Source: Oscillospiraceae bacterium (GTDB lineage Bacteria; Bacillota; Clostridia; Oscillospirales; Acutalibacteraceae). From it: a stretch of 61,812 nucleotides of DNA. Below the pieces are notes generated by a model that made no database searches, was not told the origin of the DNA, and saw only the letters and a program-made list of their open reading frames with translations. A program made the translations under genes and the position numbers. Below are positions 26,015 to 34,860 of the stretch, one piece after another. How positions within the stretch are numbered: position 1 is the first letter of the stretch; each line of letters begins with the position of its first letter. The stretch is taken from contig CACXOM010000007.1 in NCBI GenBank assembly GCA_902769255.1, forward strand, positions 1 to 61,812, in the 5' to 3' direction.

Positions 26015-26078
26015 GCCGATTTTGCAATGTATTTGCGCCGATTTTGCAATTGAATTTGACATTTGTTTTTATTATAAT
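26015..26078 (+). promoter_or_regulatory. AraC-type direct repeats and promoter of the gene at 26121
   Basis: GCCGATTTTGCAAT occurs twice, exactly, at 26015-26028 and 26037-26050, 22 bp apart. The second ends on the first base of TTGAAT (-35), followed by 17 bases and TATAAT at 26073-26078. Same geometry as at 24634. Confidence 0.85.
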
Positions 26079-26120
26079 ATATATACTGTAATAATTGTAT
26101 AATTGAAGGAGCTAAGAATT

Positions 26121-29100
26121 ATGAAAAAAATATTGGCATTATGTGTCTCAATCTCATTGTTGATTTCAATGATGATTGTTGCAGATGTTTCGGCGAGTAC
26201 AACTTACAATTTGAAGTTTTACCCGAGCAATTGCGATTTTACTTATGTTGAAAGCGGAATGTCAGGCGTAGCATATACAAGCAACGACTGCAATTATTAC
26301 AGAGCAAACGATGTTGCTGTAGGCAATTCCGTAACTTTCACAACAAAGCAAAATATCACCGCAGGTGACTATAAAGTTAGCATTTATGCTCGTACTGTTG
26401 CAAGTGGCAGAGCGGTGTTTAACGCATCTATGTGCGGTCAAAACGCTGTGTTTGACTCTAACGCGGCTTATGAAATATCTAAAAAAATAGATTTATTCGA
26501 CAGCGTTACCGTATCTCAAACAGGCAAAGTTGCATTTACTTTAACTGCAACATCTGCCGGCTCGCTCATTATGGAAAAATTACAGTTAGAGCCTATTGAG
26601 CAGGCAACTACACCTTCTTCTACACAATCTTCATCAACTCATGAAGCAAGCAACTATAATGTAAATGTTTCTAACAAACCTGCATATGTATCTAACAGAA
26701 CTGTAACCAACGACTCTGGAAAAGAAGATATTACAATGATTTTGGTTATTGGTCAGTCTAACTCAACAACAGGTGTCGGCTATGCTTGCGAATTAAACGC
26801 TATTGCAAACGGTCACAGAAGTGCAGTAACTGAAGTTACCGCAACTCCTGCTGCAAATACTGTGTTTATGGCAAAATACGGCGAAACAATTTCTTCGCTT
26901 AACAGTTCTTGCGATGTTGCTAATTTAATTTCAAGCGACCATATCGGCGGTTATTCTTCCGCAATGGGTAAAAAATGGAATGAACTTACAGGCGAAAAAG
27001 TTGTAATTGTGCAAGCGGCAAAAGGCGCAAGGGGAATGCACGAATGGGTTAAAGACAACTCTAAATATTCTTGCGTTTGCGGTCATAACGACTCGCTTTA
27101 TTCCGATACAGTAACCCAATTTAACACTTGCTACAACGCACTAAAAGACAACTATAACATTAAACATTCTTTCTATGTTTGGAACCAAGGCGAACACGAT
27201 GATAAATATTCGGCAGAAGGTGCCGCAATTAATTCAAATCAAAAATATTTTGAAGCATATAAATCAATGCACGAAGATTTGTTAGCAGACCTTCCTCTTG
27301 ATTTTGGTGCAATAAATATAGCTCGTTCACACTACGGCGCAAACTCAATGTATCTTTCAGTTTCGAGAAGCGCACAATACAGAGCGGCTAATGAACTTAC
27401 AGGTTGTTATTTAGGTTCAAGATTGTTTGAAACTACAACTTCAGCCGATATGGACCAAACCGCAGAAGGTTCCTACGGTATTCACGCAACTCAAAAAACT
27501 TATAACAGATGGGGCGTTAACGCTGCTGAAAAAGTTTATCAAATTTTAGGCAACAACGGACTTAAATCTGTTGAAATCCTTAAAAACAATTCTCAAAGCG
27601 GTGTAACCAAAGCAAAATTCAACGCTAACGGCGATTTGCTTTCTGGTAGCGACACCTTAACCTCAGGCGAGGAATTAGCTTATGCGGTTGAGCCGAGAGG
27701 TAATTATAAAGTAACCTATTCAATTGACGGCGATACAAATTTGGTTGACGGCTTCGGCTCACCTAAATCAAATGTTAATTTGGGTAGCGGAGTTCCTATT
27801 TCATTAACCAAAGACCAAGATGTTACAGCTTCCCCCGACCAGCAAACAACAACTACCGTCGCAAGCGAAGGCTGGAATGTAATGTTCGACTGGGAAAATG
27901 AGGGCGCACAAGGTGCAGATGTTACATCAACAACCGTTTCAGCCGGTGCAAACAAAGCGATAATCGCAAGAGAAATTTCTCTTTATAATGATAACAGTTA
28001 TACTTTGTTGGCAGGCAGTACCAAAGCAATTTGGATTTATAACGATAAAAACCAAAGCGGTGCTTCAACCTGTACTCCTTTAGACAACAAAACTCCGGGT
28101 ACTGTAACGCTTAACTCTTTGACAGGCGCAACTGATTTAAGAGTAAGCTTACACATTAAAACAAAAACTTACAATCCTTCAAGCATGTATTTCGGTTGTG
28201 TTATGAACGGAAATACTTATTACACTCAATTAACAAAAGAAGATTATGTTTCAGCAACTTATTTCTCGTTTGTCGGCAAAACTTTAACCAAAATGGGAAC
28301 AAGCCAAAGCGTTACCATAACCTCAAGCGATATTCCAAATATCACAAAACTTGCAGGTTGGGTTTGCACAGGCGGTTATGAAGCAATTCTTATTGATAAT
28401 GTTGAATATTACACCGGTGCAGCTGCTCCGACAGAACCGTCTTCATCAACTACCGAACCATCGTCTACCGAACCTTCATCAGCATCATCAAGCACGAAAG
28501 TTTATACAATGGATTCAAACTCAAGACCGTTAGCAGCAAATGTACTTTACAGAAACGCATTAACTTCATACGCTGATTGCGGTGATGAAACTCACGGTAA
28601 TGTTATTAGATATCAAGTTGACAACGGTAGTGTAGATATGAACGACCAACTTGCTCACTTTGCAATTAACGCTTCAGATTACACTTCGTCAACTCCTATA
28701 AGACTTACATTTGATGTTAAAACCGACAGCGGTACTGCAACTTATACAGGATTAAAGATTTTCCAATATTCAGCTACTGCTTCTACATTAAGTTCAAATT
28801 ATAACAGCGGAACAGCGCTCAATTTTGGAACAACATTTAATTCAACTTGGTCAACAAAAGAGATTGATTTAACAACTTCTACAGGTCAAACAATTGTAAG
28901 CAACGGCTACAACGCTATTGGCTTTAAAGTTAAAACTTCAAGCACAACCGCTTCTTATATTTATATTGATAATGTAACAATTTATTATGAAGACGGCTCG
29001 CAATCTTCTGTAAAAAATGTTCAATATTACAGAGATAATATGAAACTTGATTGGTCGGAAGAATTTAACGGCGACAGTCTTGATATGGATAGTTGGAACT

Positions 29101-30539
29101 ATCAACCTGAAAGCAAACACAGAAACAATCAGTCATCTGCTTATAAACCGGGTAATGTTCAAGTTGTTGACGGCAATCTCGTTTTGACCGCTAAAAAAGA
29201 AACTGTTACTTGCGGTTGCGATAATTTAACCGAAGAACAGCACCAATCAAAATATAACCACAGCAAAACTTATAACTATACCGCAGGCGGTATCGACTCG
29301 CAACACAAAAAACTCTTTAAACAGGGTATGATTGAAACAAGAGTAAAATGTCCGGAGGGTTCAGGTACTTGGTGCTCTGTTTGGATGTGCGGTGTTGACG
29401 AAAACGGCGATGCTCATTGGCCATATACAGGTGAAATTGATATTATCGAATATGCAGGCAGAAACGCTTCGCAACAATTCTCGTCTTATCACTATACACC
29501 TAACACATATTCGCCAAGCGCTACTTCTTATAATAAGAAATCCGCAGGCGGAGCAACTTATACACTTCCTGCAGGCAAATTCAGTAGCGGTTATCATACA
29601 ATCGGTATGATGTGGACTGATACCAGCATTGATTTCTATATTGATGATTATGTTTATCAAACAATTGATGCTTCTGCTGCGGAATTCTATGCACTTCGTG
29701 ATTATGAATACTATTTCTTAGTAACATTCCCGCTTGGCGGCTCACTTGCAGGCGATATTAACGACAGCATTTTACCACAGTCTTTCTCAGTTGATTATAT
29801 TAGAACTTACCAGCCTTATGAGGCTACTGCAACACAAGTTACAACAAACAGCGTAACCTTGCAGGCAAGAGAAGGTTATCAATACAGTAAAGACGGTACA
29901 AATTGGCAAGCAAGCAATGTATTTACAGGTCTTAATGCCAATACTGAATACACATTCTATCAAAGAATGGCACCTACCGATGTATTTGCAGGCGCTACTA
30001 ATAAGAGTAAGGCGGTTAAAATAAGCACCGCTTCAAATACCGATTATTCGGGCATAGCAGGAACAACTTCCGAAGGCGCACAAATTCGAATAGGCGCAGT
30101 AAACGGTATTCGATTTATAACAAGCGTTGACGCTGAATTAGTCGAAACTGCAAAACAAGAGGGCTACACAGTTACAATGGGAACAATTATTGCTCCTGCT
30201 GATGCTGAAGCATCACTCTTTACAGTTGAGGGCGCATTAGCGAAAACAATTTCTGAAGGCTATTATAATGAAAATTCAGGGCAAATTGCAGGCTCGCTTG
30301 TAAACATAAAAGCCAAGAATATTTCAAGAACATTTGCGGCAAGAGGCTTTGTAACGCTTACCAAAGGCGGTAATTCTACAACCTATTATTCAGATATAAA
30401 TGAGGGTCGTTCGTTGCAAGGCGTGGCAGCCACTTGTAAAGCCGAGTCAGGCTCGCCGAACAGTTTCTACGATTCGTTGAGCGATACTCAAAAAGCAATG
30501 GTTGACGCTTGGGCTCAAGGAAACGCTTACACAGCATAA
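26121..30539 (+). CDS. Giant secreted bifunctional protein: SGNH esterase plus GH16 glucanase
   Basis: 1472 aa, exported. Order: signal peptide (1-26); CDFTYVE-type beta-sandwich module (30-160); SGNH/sialate-O-acetylesterase-like domain (about 200-560) with Ser213 in VIGQSNS, NQGEHDD (355-361) and His455 in YGIHATQK; WNVMFDWENEG module (585-765); Thr/Glu/Ser linker; another beta-sandwich (793-960); GH16 catalytic domain (about 968-1232) with E1105, D1107 and E1110 in GEIDIIE; Fn3-like module (1235-1305); shared C-terminal domain (1318-1472). It should remove ester groups and cut beta-1,3/1,4-type glucan or galactan outside the cell. GAAGGAG lies nine bases before ATG 26121; an earlier TTG overlaps it. 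Confidence 0.87.
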   Translation: MKKILALCVSISLLISMMIVADVSASTTYNLKFYPSNCDFTYVESGMSGVAYTSNDCNYYRANDVAVGNSVTFTTKQNITAGDYKVSIYARTVASGRAVFNASMCGQNAVFDSNAAYEISKKIDLFDSVTVSQTGKVAFTLTATSAGSLIMEKLQLEPIEQATTPSSTQSSSTHEASNYNVNVSNKPAYVSNRTVTNDSGKEDITMILVIGQSNSTTGVGYACELNAIANGHRSAVTEVTATPAANTVFMAKYGETISSLNSSCDVANLISSDHIGGYSSAMGKKWNELTGEKVVIVQAAKGARGMHEWVKDNSKYSCVCGHNDSLYSDTVTQFNTCYNALKDNYNIKHSFYVWNQGEHDDKYSAEGAAINSNQKYFEAYKSMHEDLLADLPLDFGAINIARSHYGANSMYLSVSRSAQYRAANELTGCYLGSRLFETTTSADMDQTAEGSYGIHATQKTYNRWGVNAAEKVYQILGNNGLKSVEILKNNSQSGVTKAKFNANGDLLSGSDTLTSGEELAYAVEPRGNYKVTYSIDGDTNLVDGFGSPKSNVNLGSGVPISLTKDQDVTASPDQQTTTTVASEGWNVMFDWENEGAQGADVTSTTVSAGANKAIIAREISLYNDNSYTLLAGSTKAIWIYNDKNQSGASTCTPLDNKTPGTVTLNSLTGATDLRVSLHIKTKTYNPSSMYFGCVMNGNTYYTQLTKEDYVSATYFSFVGKTLTKMGTSQSVTITSSDIPNITKLAGWVCTGGYEAILIDNVEYYTGAAAPTEPSSSTTEPSSTEPSSASSSTKVYTMDSNSRPLAANVLYRNALTSYADCGDETHGNVIRYQVDNGSVDMNDQLAHFAINASDYTSSTPIRLTFDVKTDSGTATYTGLKIFQYSATASTLSSNYNSGTALNFGTTFNSTWSTKEIDLTTSTGQTIVSNGYNAIGFKVKTSSTTASYIYIDNVTIYYEDGSQSSVKNVQYYRDNMKLDWSEEFNGDSLDMDSWNYQPESKHRNNQSSAYKPGNVQVVDGNLVLTAKKETVTCGCDNLTEEQHQSKYNHSKTYNYTAGGIDSQHKKLFKQGMIETRVKCPEGSGTWCSVWMCGVDENGDAHWPYTGEIDIIEYAGRNASQQFSSYHYTPNTYSPSATSYNKKSAGGATYTLPAGKFSSGYHTIGMMWTDTSIDFYIDDYVYQTIDASAAEFYALRDYEYYFLVTFPLGGSLAGDINDSILPQSFSVDYIRTYQPYEATATQVTTNSVTLQAREGYQYSKDGTNWQASNVFTGLNANTEYTFYQRMAPTDVFAGATNKSKAVKISTASNTDYSGIAGTTSEGAQIRIGAVNGIRFITSVDAELVETAKQEGYTVTMGTIIAPADAEASLFTVEGALAKTISEGYYNENSGQIAGSLVNIKAKNISRTFAARGFVTLTKGGNSTTYYSDINEGRSLQGVAATCKAESGSPNSFYDSLSDTQKAMVDAWAQGNAYTA

Positions 30540-30578
30540 ATAGATTTAATAAATAGTGGGAAATATTTATATATTACT

Positions 30579-30614
30579 AAAAAACCTTTCAAGTTTAACT
30601 TGAAAGGTTTTTTT
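30579..30614 (+). terminator. Terminator after the esterase-GH16 gene
   Basis: AAAAACCTTTCAAGTT/AACTTGAAAGGTTTTT; same CCTTTCAAGTT stem as after purA and at 21898. Confidence 0.9.
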
Positions 30615-30624
30615 CTTGCTAAAC

Positions 30625-30687
30625 ATTGGCTTGTCAATGTTTTTGCGTTGAAATGGCAATTGATTTTTGACTGATATTTATTATAAT
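30625..30687 (+). promoter_or_regulatory. Degenerate AraC-type direct repeats and promoter of the gene at 30728
   Basis: ATTGGCTTGTCAAT (30625-30638) and GTTGAAATGGCAAT (30647-30660), 22 bp apart, keep the NTTGNNNTGNCAAT pattern. The second ends on the first base of TTGATT (-35), with 16 bases to TATAAT at 30682-30687. Sequence is more diverged than upstream of 24762 and 26121 but geometry is the same. Confidence 0.65.
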
Positions 30688-30727
30688 GTATTATAGAGGA
30701 TACAAAAAAATTTAAGGAGTGGTGGTA

Positions 30728-33700
30728 ATGAAAAAACTATTATCTATTGCTTTATCGTTAGCAGTATTTTTGTCTTTGTTTGCATCTGCAATTGTAAACA
30801 CAAATGCTGATACTGTTGAAAACCCTAATCCGCAAGCCGCTCAAATTAGTTCGGTTCAGGCAATTAGAAATTCATTAAAACTTGTCTGGAACGATGAATT
30901 CGGCGGTGATATTGGTTGCGGTGCGCAAAAACAAGCGCTTGTTACAACAAATGGTACCGATGAAAACGGCAACCCTACTTCAAGCGAAACAAGAGCAAGC
31001 GCAAAATGGGCTCACGAGCGTTATCGTGACGGCACACCGAAAACCCGTAACGGCCAGTTACAGCACTATGTAATTGAAGACGGCAGAAATTCTTGGACCG
31101 AAGACGGCGTTTTGCATATTCGCGGTCAGCGTGAAGAAAACGGCCATGTTGACCCTGTAACACATCAAAGTTATTCTTGGACTGCTGACGGCCTTCGCTC
31201 AAGTTATTTTGATACTAATGATAATCAGGCATATTTGCAGGCTTTTCGTTTTGGTATGATGGAAGCGAGAATTTATACCGTAAACGGCAAAGCAAGAGAA
31301 GATGAAGACGGCAACCCCGTTTTAGATAAAGACGGAAATATTCAGCAAGACCCTAAATATTCGCAAGGTTTGTGGAACGGTTTTTGGACCACAGGCAACC
31401 CTGATATGAGCAAAGAAAACTCTTTAATAAGAAACAAGAGCGAAAAAAGCACTTGGCCTTATTGCGGTGAAATTGATATAAATGAGTCATATAATAGCCC
31501 TTCAGGATATTCTACTTATAATTCATCTACCGCAAAAACCGATACAGATGCAAACGGCATTATTATAACCTACGGCTCAAAATGCAAAATTAAATATGAT
31601 AACAACGGCAAAATTTTAATTACCGACAAAAACGATACTCCTTTAGTAACATATAACAGCGAAACTTCTTCTTATGATGTAGCAGAAGGCTACACTTCAG
31701 ATTATACCGTTTCGGGTGATAAAATAACAATTGTTTCTAAAACAAATGTTATAAAGCAAGACGAAAACGGCAAAATTTACATTTCCGATAAAAACGGCAA
31801 AACTGTTGTTGATACCGAGGGCAACTGCTACGGCACAGCGCCTGTGGCAACTGCGCAATTGCATTATCAAACAGGCGAGCGTTTTGACGGCACGAGTGTT
31901 ACAGGCACAACTGAAAACAAAAAAACTACCGCTTTAGGCGGTGGTTACCGCATAAATGCCGGCAGCACAGGTCAGGCAATGCACGGCGACACAGGTTATC
32001 ACATCTACGGCGTTTATTGGACTCCAACACAACTTGTTTATTATTATGACGATTTAATAGTGGGCTATCACGATATTACCGACCCGCAATTTTTCCAACT
32101 TCGTGAATGTCCGCAATATCTTTTCTTAACTTTCCCAATCGGCGGTTCGGTGCCGGGTAACCCTAACCCTGCTTTAGATTGGGCAGAATATTTGGTTGAT
32201 TATGTTCGTGTTTATCAGGCAGATGACGGCTATAATACCGATGAAAACTATCAAGGCTCTTACGGTTTTCCGCAACTAAACGACCTTGACCAAGATATTT
32301 CTTATTATTCTCAAGCCTCAAATGCGTATTCCGATATTAATGTAGTTAGTATTTATAATTCTTGCGAATTAACTTCGGGCGCAGAACAGTTTATTTCGTG
32401 GACCACTCCTTTTAGAACTTCGGGAAAAGTTTGTTCAATTAAACAAAGTAGCGGAATAATAAAAACTAAAGAAAAATTTGCCGAGGGCAAATATGATGTT
32501 TATTTAACAGGCGTTTCACGCTCTGACAATAAAGATTATAACTTTACAATAAACGGTGTCGGGGTAGGAACAAAACTTAAGCTTTCCGATTACGCAAAAG
32601 ACAAATATAATAGGGAATACGGCAGCGCAAAATCTGCATATATCGGAACGGCGAATATAACAAACGGCGCTCATAACCTTGAAATAGGATTTTCCGAAGC
32701 CAATTCAGGCGGCTCTAAAAACGGACAGTTGCTTTCATTCGTTTTAGTAAAAAATGATGAAAGCACCGCTACTGTAACGGTTAATAAAGATACGACGATA
32801 CAAACTCAAGAAACCTCTTCAACCTCAACCACAACTTCTACCACAGCGCCGACAATTGAGGGTAAAAATTATAATATTACAGTTTCTCAAAAAGAAAAAT
32901 ATGTTTCTAACAGAACGATAACAAACGACCCGCAAAAAGAAAATATTACAATGATACTTGTTATCGGTCAGTCGAACGCTACAACAGGTGTCGGCTACCC
33001 TTGCGAGTTAAAAGCAATTGCAAACGGGCACAGAGATGAAGTAACCGAGGTTACAACAACGCCTGAGGCGAATACCGTGTTTATGGCAAAATACGGTCAA
33101 ACGCTAACTTCTCTTAACAATTCTAATGATGTTGCAACATTAATTGAAAACGACCACATTGGCGGTTTTTCTGCCTCAATGGGTAAAAAATGGCACGATT
33201 TAACAGGTGAAAAGGTTGTAATTGTGCAGGCTGCAAAAGGCGCAAGAGGTATGCACGAGTGGGTAAAAGATAACACCACTTACTCTTGCATGTGCGGTCA
33301 TAACGATGCGCTTTATTCCGAAGCGGTAAATCAGTTTAACACCTGCTACAATGCACTTAAAGATAATTACAATATCAAACATTCTTTCTATATTTGGAAT
33401 CAGGGTGAGCATGACGACAACTATTATTCAAAGGGTGCTGATATTAATTCAAAAGAAAAATATTATGAAGCATATAAGTCAATGCACGAAGATTTGTTAG
33501 CCGATTTACCACTTGATTTCGGCTCAATCAATATCGCCCGCTCGCATTACAGCACAAATACCATGTTCCTTTCGGTTTCAAGACTCGGTCAATATAAAGC
33601 GATAAACACGCTTAAAGGTTGTTATTTAGCATCACGACTTTTCGAAACAACCACTTCAGCCGATATGGACCAAACCACCGAAGGCTCAAGCGGTATTCAC

Positions 33701-34852
33701 GCAACTCAAAAAACTTATAACGCTTGGGGCAAAGACGCTGCCGAAAATCTTTATGATACAGTTTCGGGCAATAGCGACACGCTCGACAGAGTTGAAATAA
33801 TTAAAAATGTTAGCAAAAAAGGCGAAACAAAAGCGGTATTTAATGCAAACGGCGAACTCATTTCGGGTAGCGATGTATTAACGCAAGGCGAGCAATTAGG
33901 CTTTGCTGTCGAGCCTCACGGCGACTGGAGAGTAACCTATTCGTTCAACGGCGATAAGTCGAAAGTTGATGCTTTTGGAACTGCTGACGACAGCGTATTT
34001 TCAAGCGGTGAAGAAGTTAAAATCCGTGTAACAAAATATAACGGGGTTTTACCTGAAGAGCAAGAAACTACAACGCAGGTTGAACTGCCGGTTTGCCATT
34101 TGAATTTTAACCCGAAAAACTGTGATTTTACTTATGTTGAAAATGGAATGACAGGTTATTATAACAAACAAGGCAGTTACGAACATTACAGAGCAGATGA
34201 TGTAAACACCGGCGACAGCGTTGTTTTCACAACAAAGCAAGATATTAAAGCAGGAAAATATAAAGTTACAGTTGATTCTCGCCCGCTTGCAAGCGGAAGA
34301 GCAAAATTTAATGTAACTATCGGTGGCAAAACTGCCGAACTAAATACCAATACAGCGGCAAGCAATTTAAAATCATTTGATTTGTTTGATGAAATTACCG
34401 TTTCGCAAACTTCTCCGTTAGTCGCTAATTTTACGGCGACATCTGACGGAATAATATTCTTATACAGAATGAATTTGGTATGCACCGAACTGTTTGACGA
34501 CTCGTCAAATCCTACTGACCCGACCGAGCCTACGAGCACAACAGAGCCGTCAAGTAGTGAGCCGAGCGAGCCTACTACTACAGAATTAGGCTGGAATGTT
34601 ATGTTTGACTGGGAAAACGAAGCAAATGTTGATAAAAGCCCAATCACTTCTACTACAGCCGTTCTTGGCGATAACAACAAACTTTATGTAAAACTAACTT
34701 CGGCTTATGACCCTAACAGCGAATACGGGTTAATTAAAGGAAGCGAAAAAGCAATTTGGATTTACAATCAACAAAATACTTCTTGCACTCCTTTAAATTC
34801 AAGTGCACCATCGACTTTAGTGCTTAATTCTTTGCAGGTGCAACCGATTTAA
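30728..34852 (+). CDS. Giant secreted bifunctional protein: GH16 glucanase plus SGNH esterase (frameshifted near the end)
   Basis: 1374 aa before a frameshift. Order: signal peptide (1 to about 29); GH16 (about 45-497) with E248, D250 and E253 in GEIDINE and an unusual insertion of about 100 residues (270-375) just after it; a beta-sandwich module (about 513-685); Thr-rich linker; SGNH esterase (about 738-1100) with Ser749 in VIGQSNA and a later NQGEHDD and GIHATQK; CDFTYVENGM module (about 1117-1250); start of the WNVMFDWENE module. The esterase is closely similar to that in the preceding gene but the domain order is reversed. AAGGAG is eight bases before ATG 30728. One missing base near 34834 ends the frame at LNSLQVQPI-stop. 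Confidence 0.85.
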   Translation: MKKLLSIALSLAVFLSLFASAIVNTNADTVENPNPQAAQISSVQAIRNSLKLVWNDEFGGDIGCGAQKQALVTTNGTDENGNPTSSETRASAKWAHERYRDGTPKTRNGQLQHYVIEDGRNSWTEDGVLHIRGQREENGHVDPVTHQSYSWTADGLRSSYFDTNDNQAYLQAFRFGMMEARIYTVNGKAREDEDGNPVLDKDGNIQQDPKYSQGLWNGFWTTGNPDMSKENSLIRNKSEKSTWPYCGEIDINESYNSPSGYSTYNSSTAKTDTDANGIIITYGSKCKIKYDNNGKILITDKNDTPLVTYNSETSSYDVAEGYTSDYTVSGDKITIVSKTNVIKQDENGKIYISDKNGKTVVDTEGNCYGTAPVATAQLHYQTGERFDGTSVTGTTENKKTTALGGGYRINAGSTGQAMHGDTGYHIYGVYWTPTQLVYYYDDLIVGYHDITDPQFFQLRECPQYLFLTFPIGGSVPGNPNPALDWAEYLVDYVRVYQADDGYNTDENYQGSYGFPQLNDLDQDISYYSQASNAYSDINVVSIYNSCELTSGAEQFISWTTPFRTSGKVCSIKQSSGIIKTKEKFAEGKYDVYLTGVSRSDNKDYNFTINGVGVGTKLKLSDYAKDKYNREYGSAKSAYIGTANITNGAHNLEIGFSEANSGGSKNGQLLSFVLVKNDESTATVTVNKDTTIQTQETSSTSTTTSTTAPTIEGKNYNITVSQKEKYVSNRTITNDPQKENITMILVIGQSNATTGVGYPCELKAIANGHRDEVTEVTTTPEANTVFMAKYGQTLTSLNNSNDVATLIENDHIGGFSASMGKKWHDLTGEKVVIVQAAKGARGMHEWVKDNTTYSCMCGHNDALYSEAVNQFNTCYNALKDNYNIKHSFYIWNQGEHDDNYYSKGADINSKEKYYEAYKSMHEDLLADLPLDFGSINIARSHYSTNTMFLSVSRLGQYKAINTLKGCYLASRLFETTTSADMDQTTEGSSGIHATQKTYNAWGKDAAENLYDTVSGNSDTLDRVEIIKNVSKKGETKAVFNANGELISGSDVLTQGEQLGFAVEPHGDWRVTYSFNGDKSKVDAFGTADDSVFSSGEEVKIRVTKYNGVLPEEQETTTQVELPVCHLNFNPKNCDFTYVENGMTGYYNKQGSYEHYRADDVNTGDSVVFTTKQDIKAGKYKVTVDSRPLASGRAKFNVTIGGKTAELNTNTAASNLKSFDLFDEITVSQTSPLVANFTATSDGIIFLYRMNLVCTELFDDSSNPTDPTEPTSTTEPSSSEPSEPTTTELGWNVMFDWENEANVDKSPITSTTAVLGDNNKLYVKLTSAYDPNSEYGLIKGSEKAIWIYNQQNTSCTPLNSSAPSTLVLNSLQVQPI

Positions 34853-34860
34853 GAATTAAT

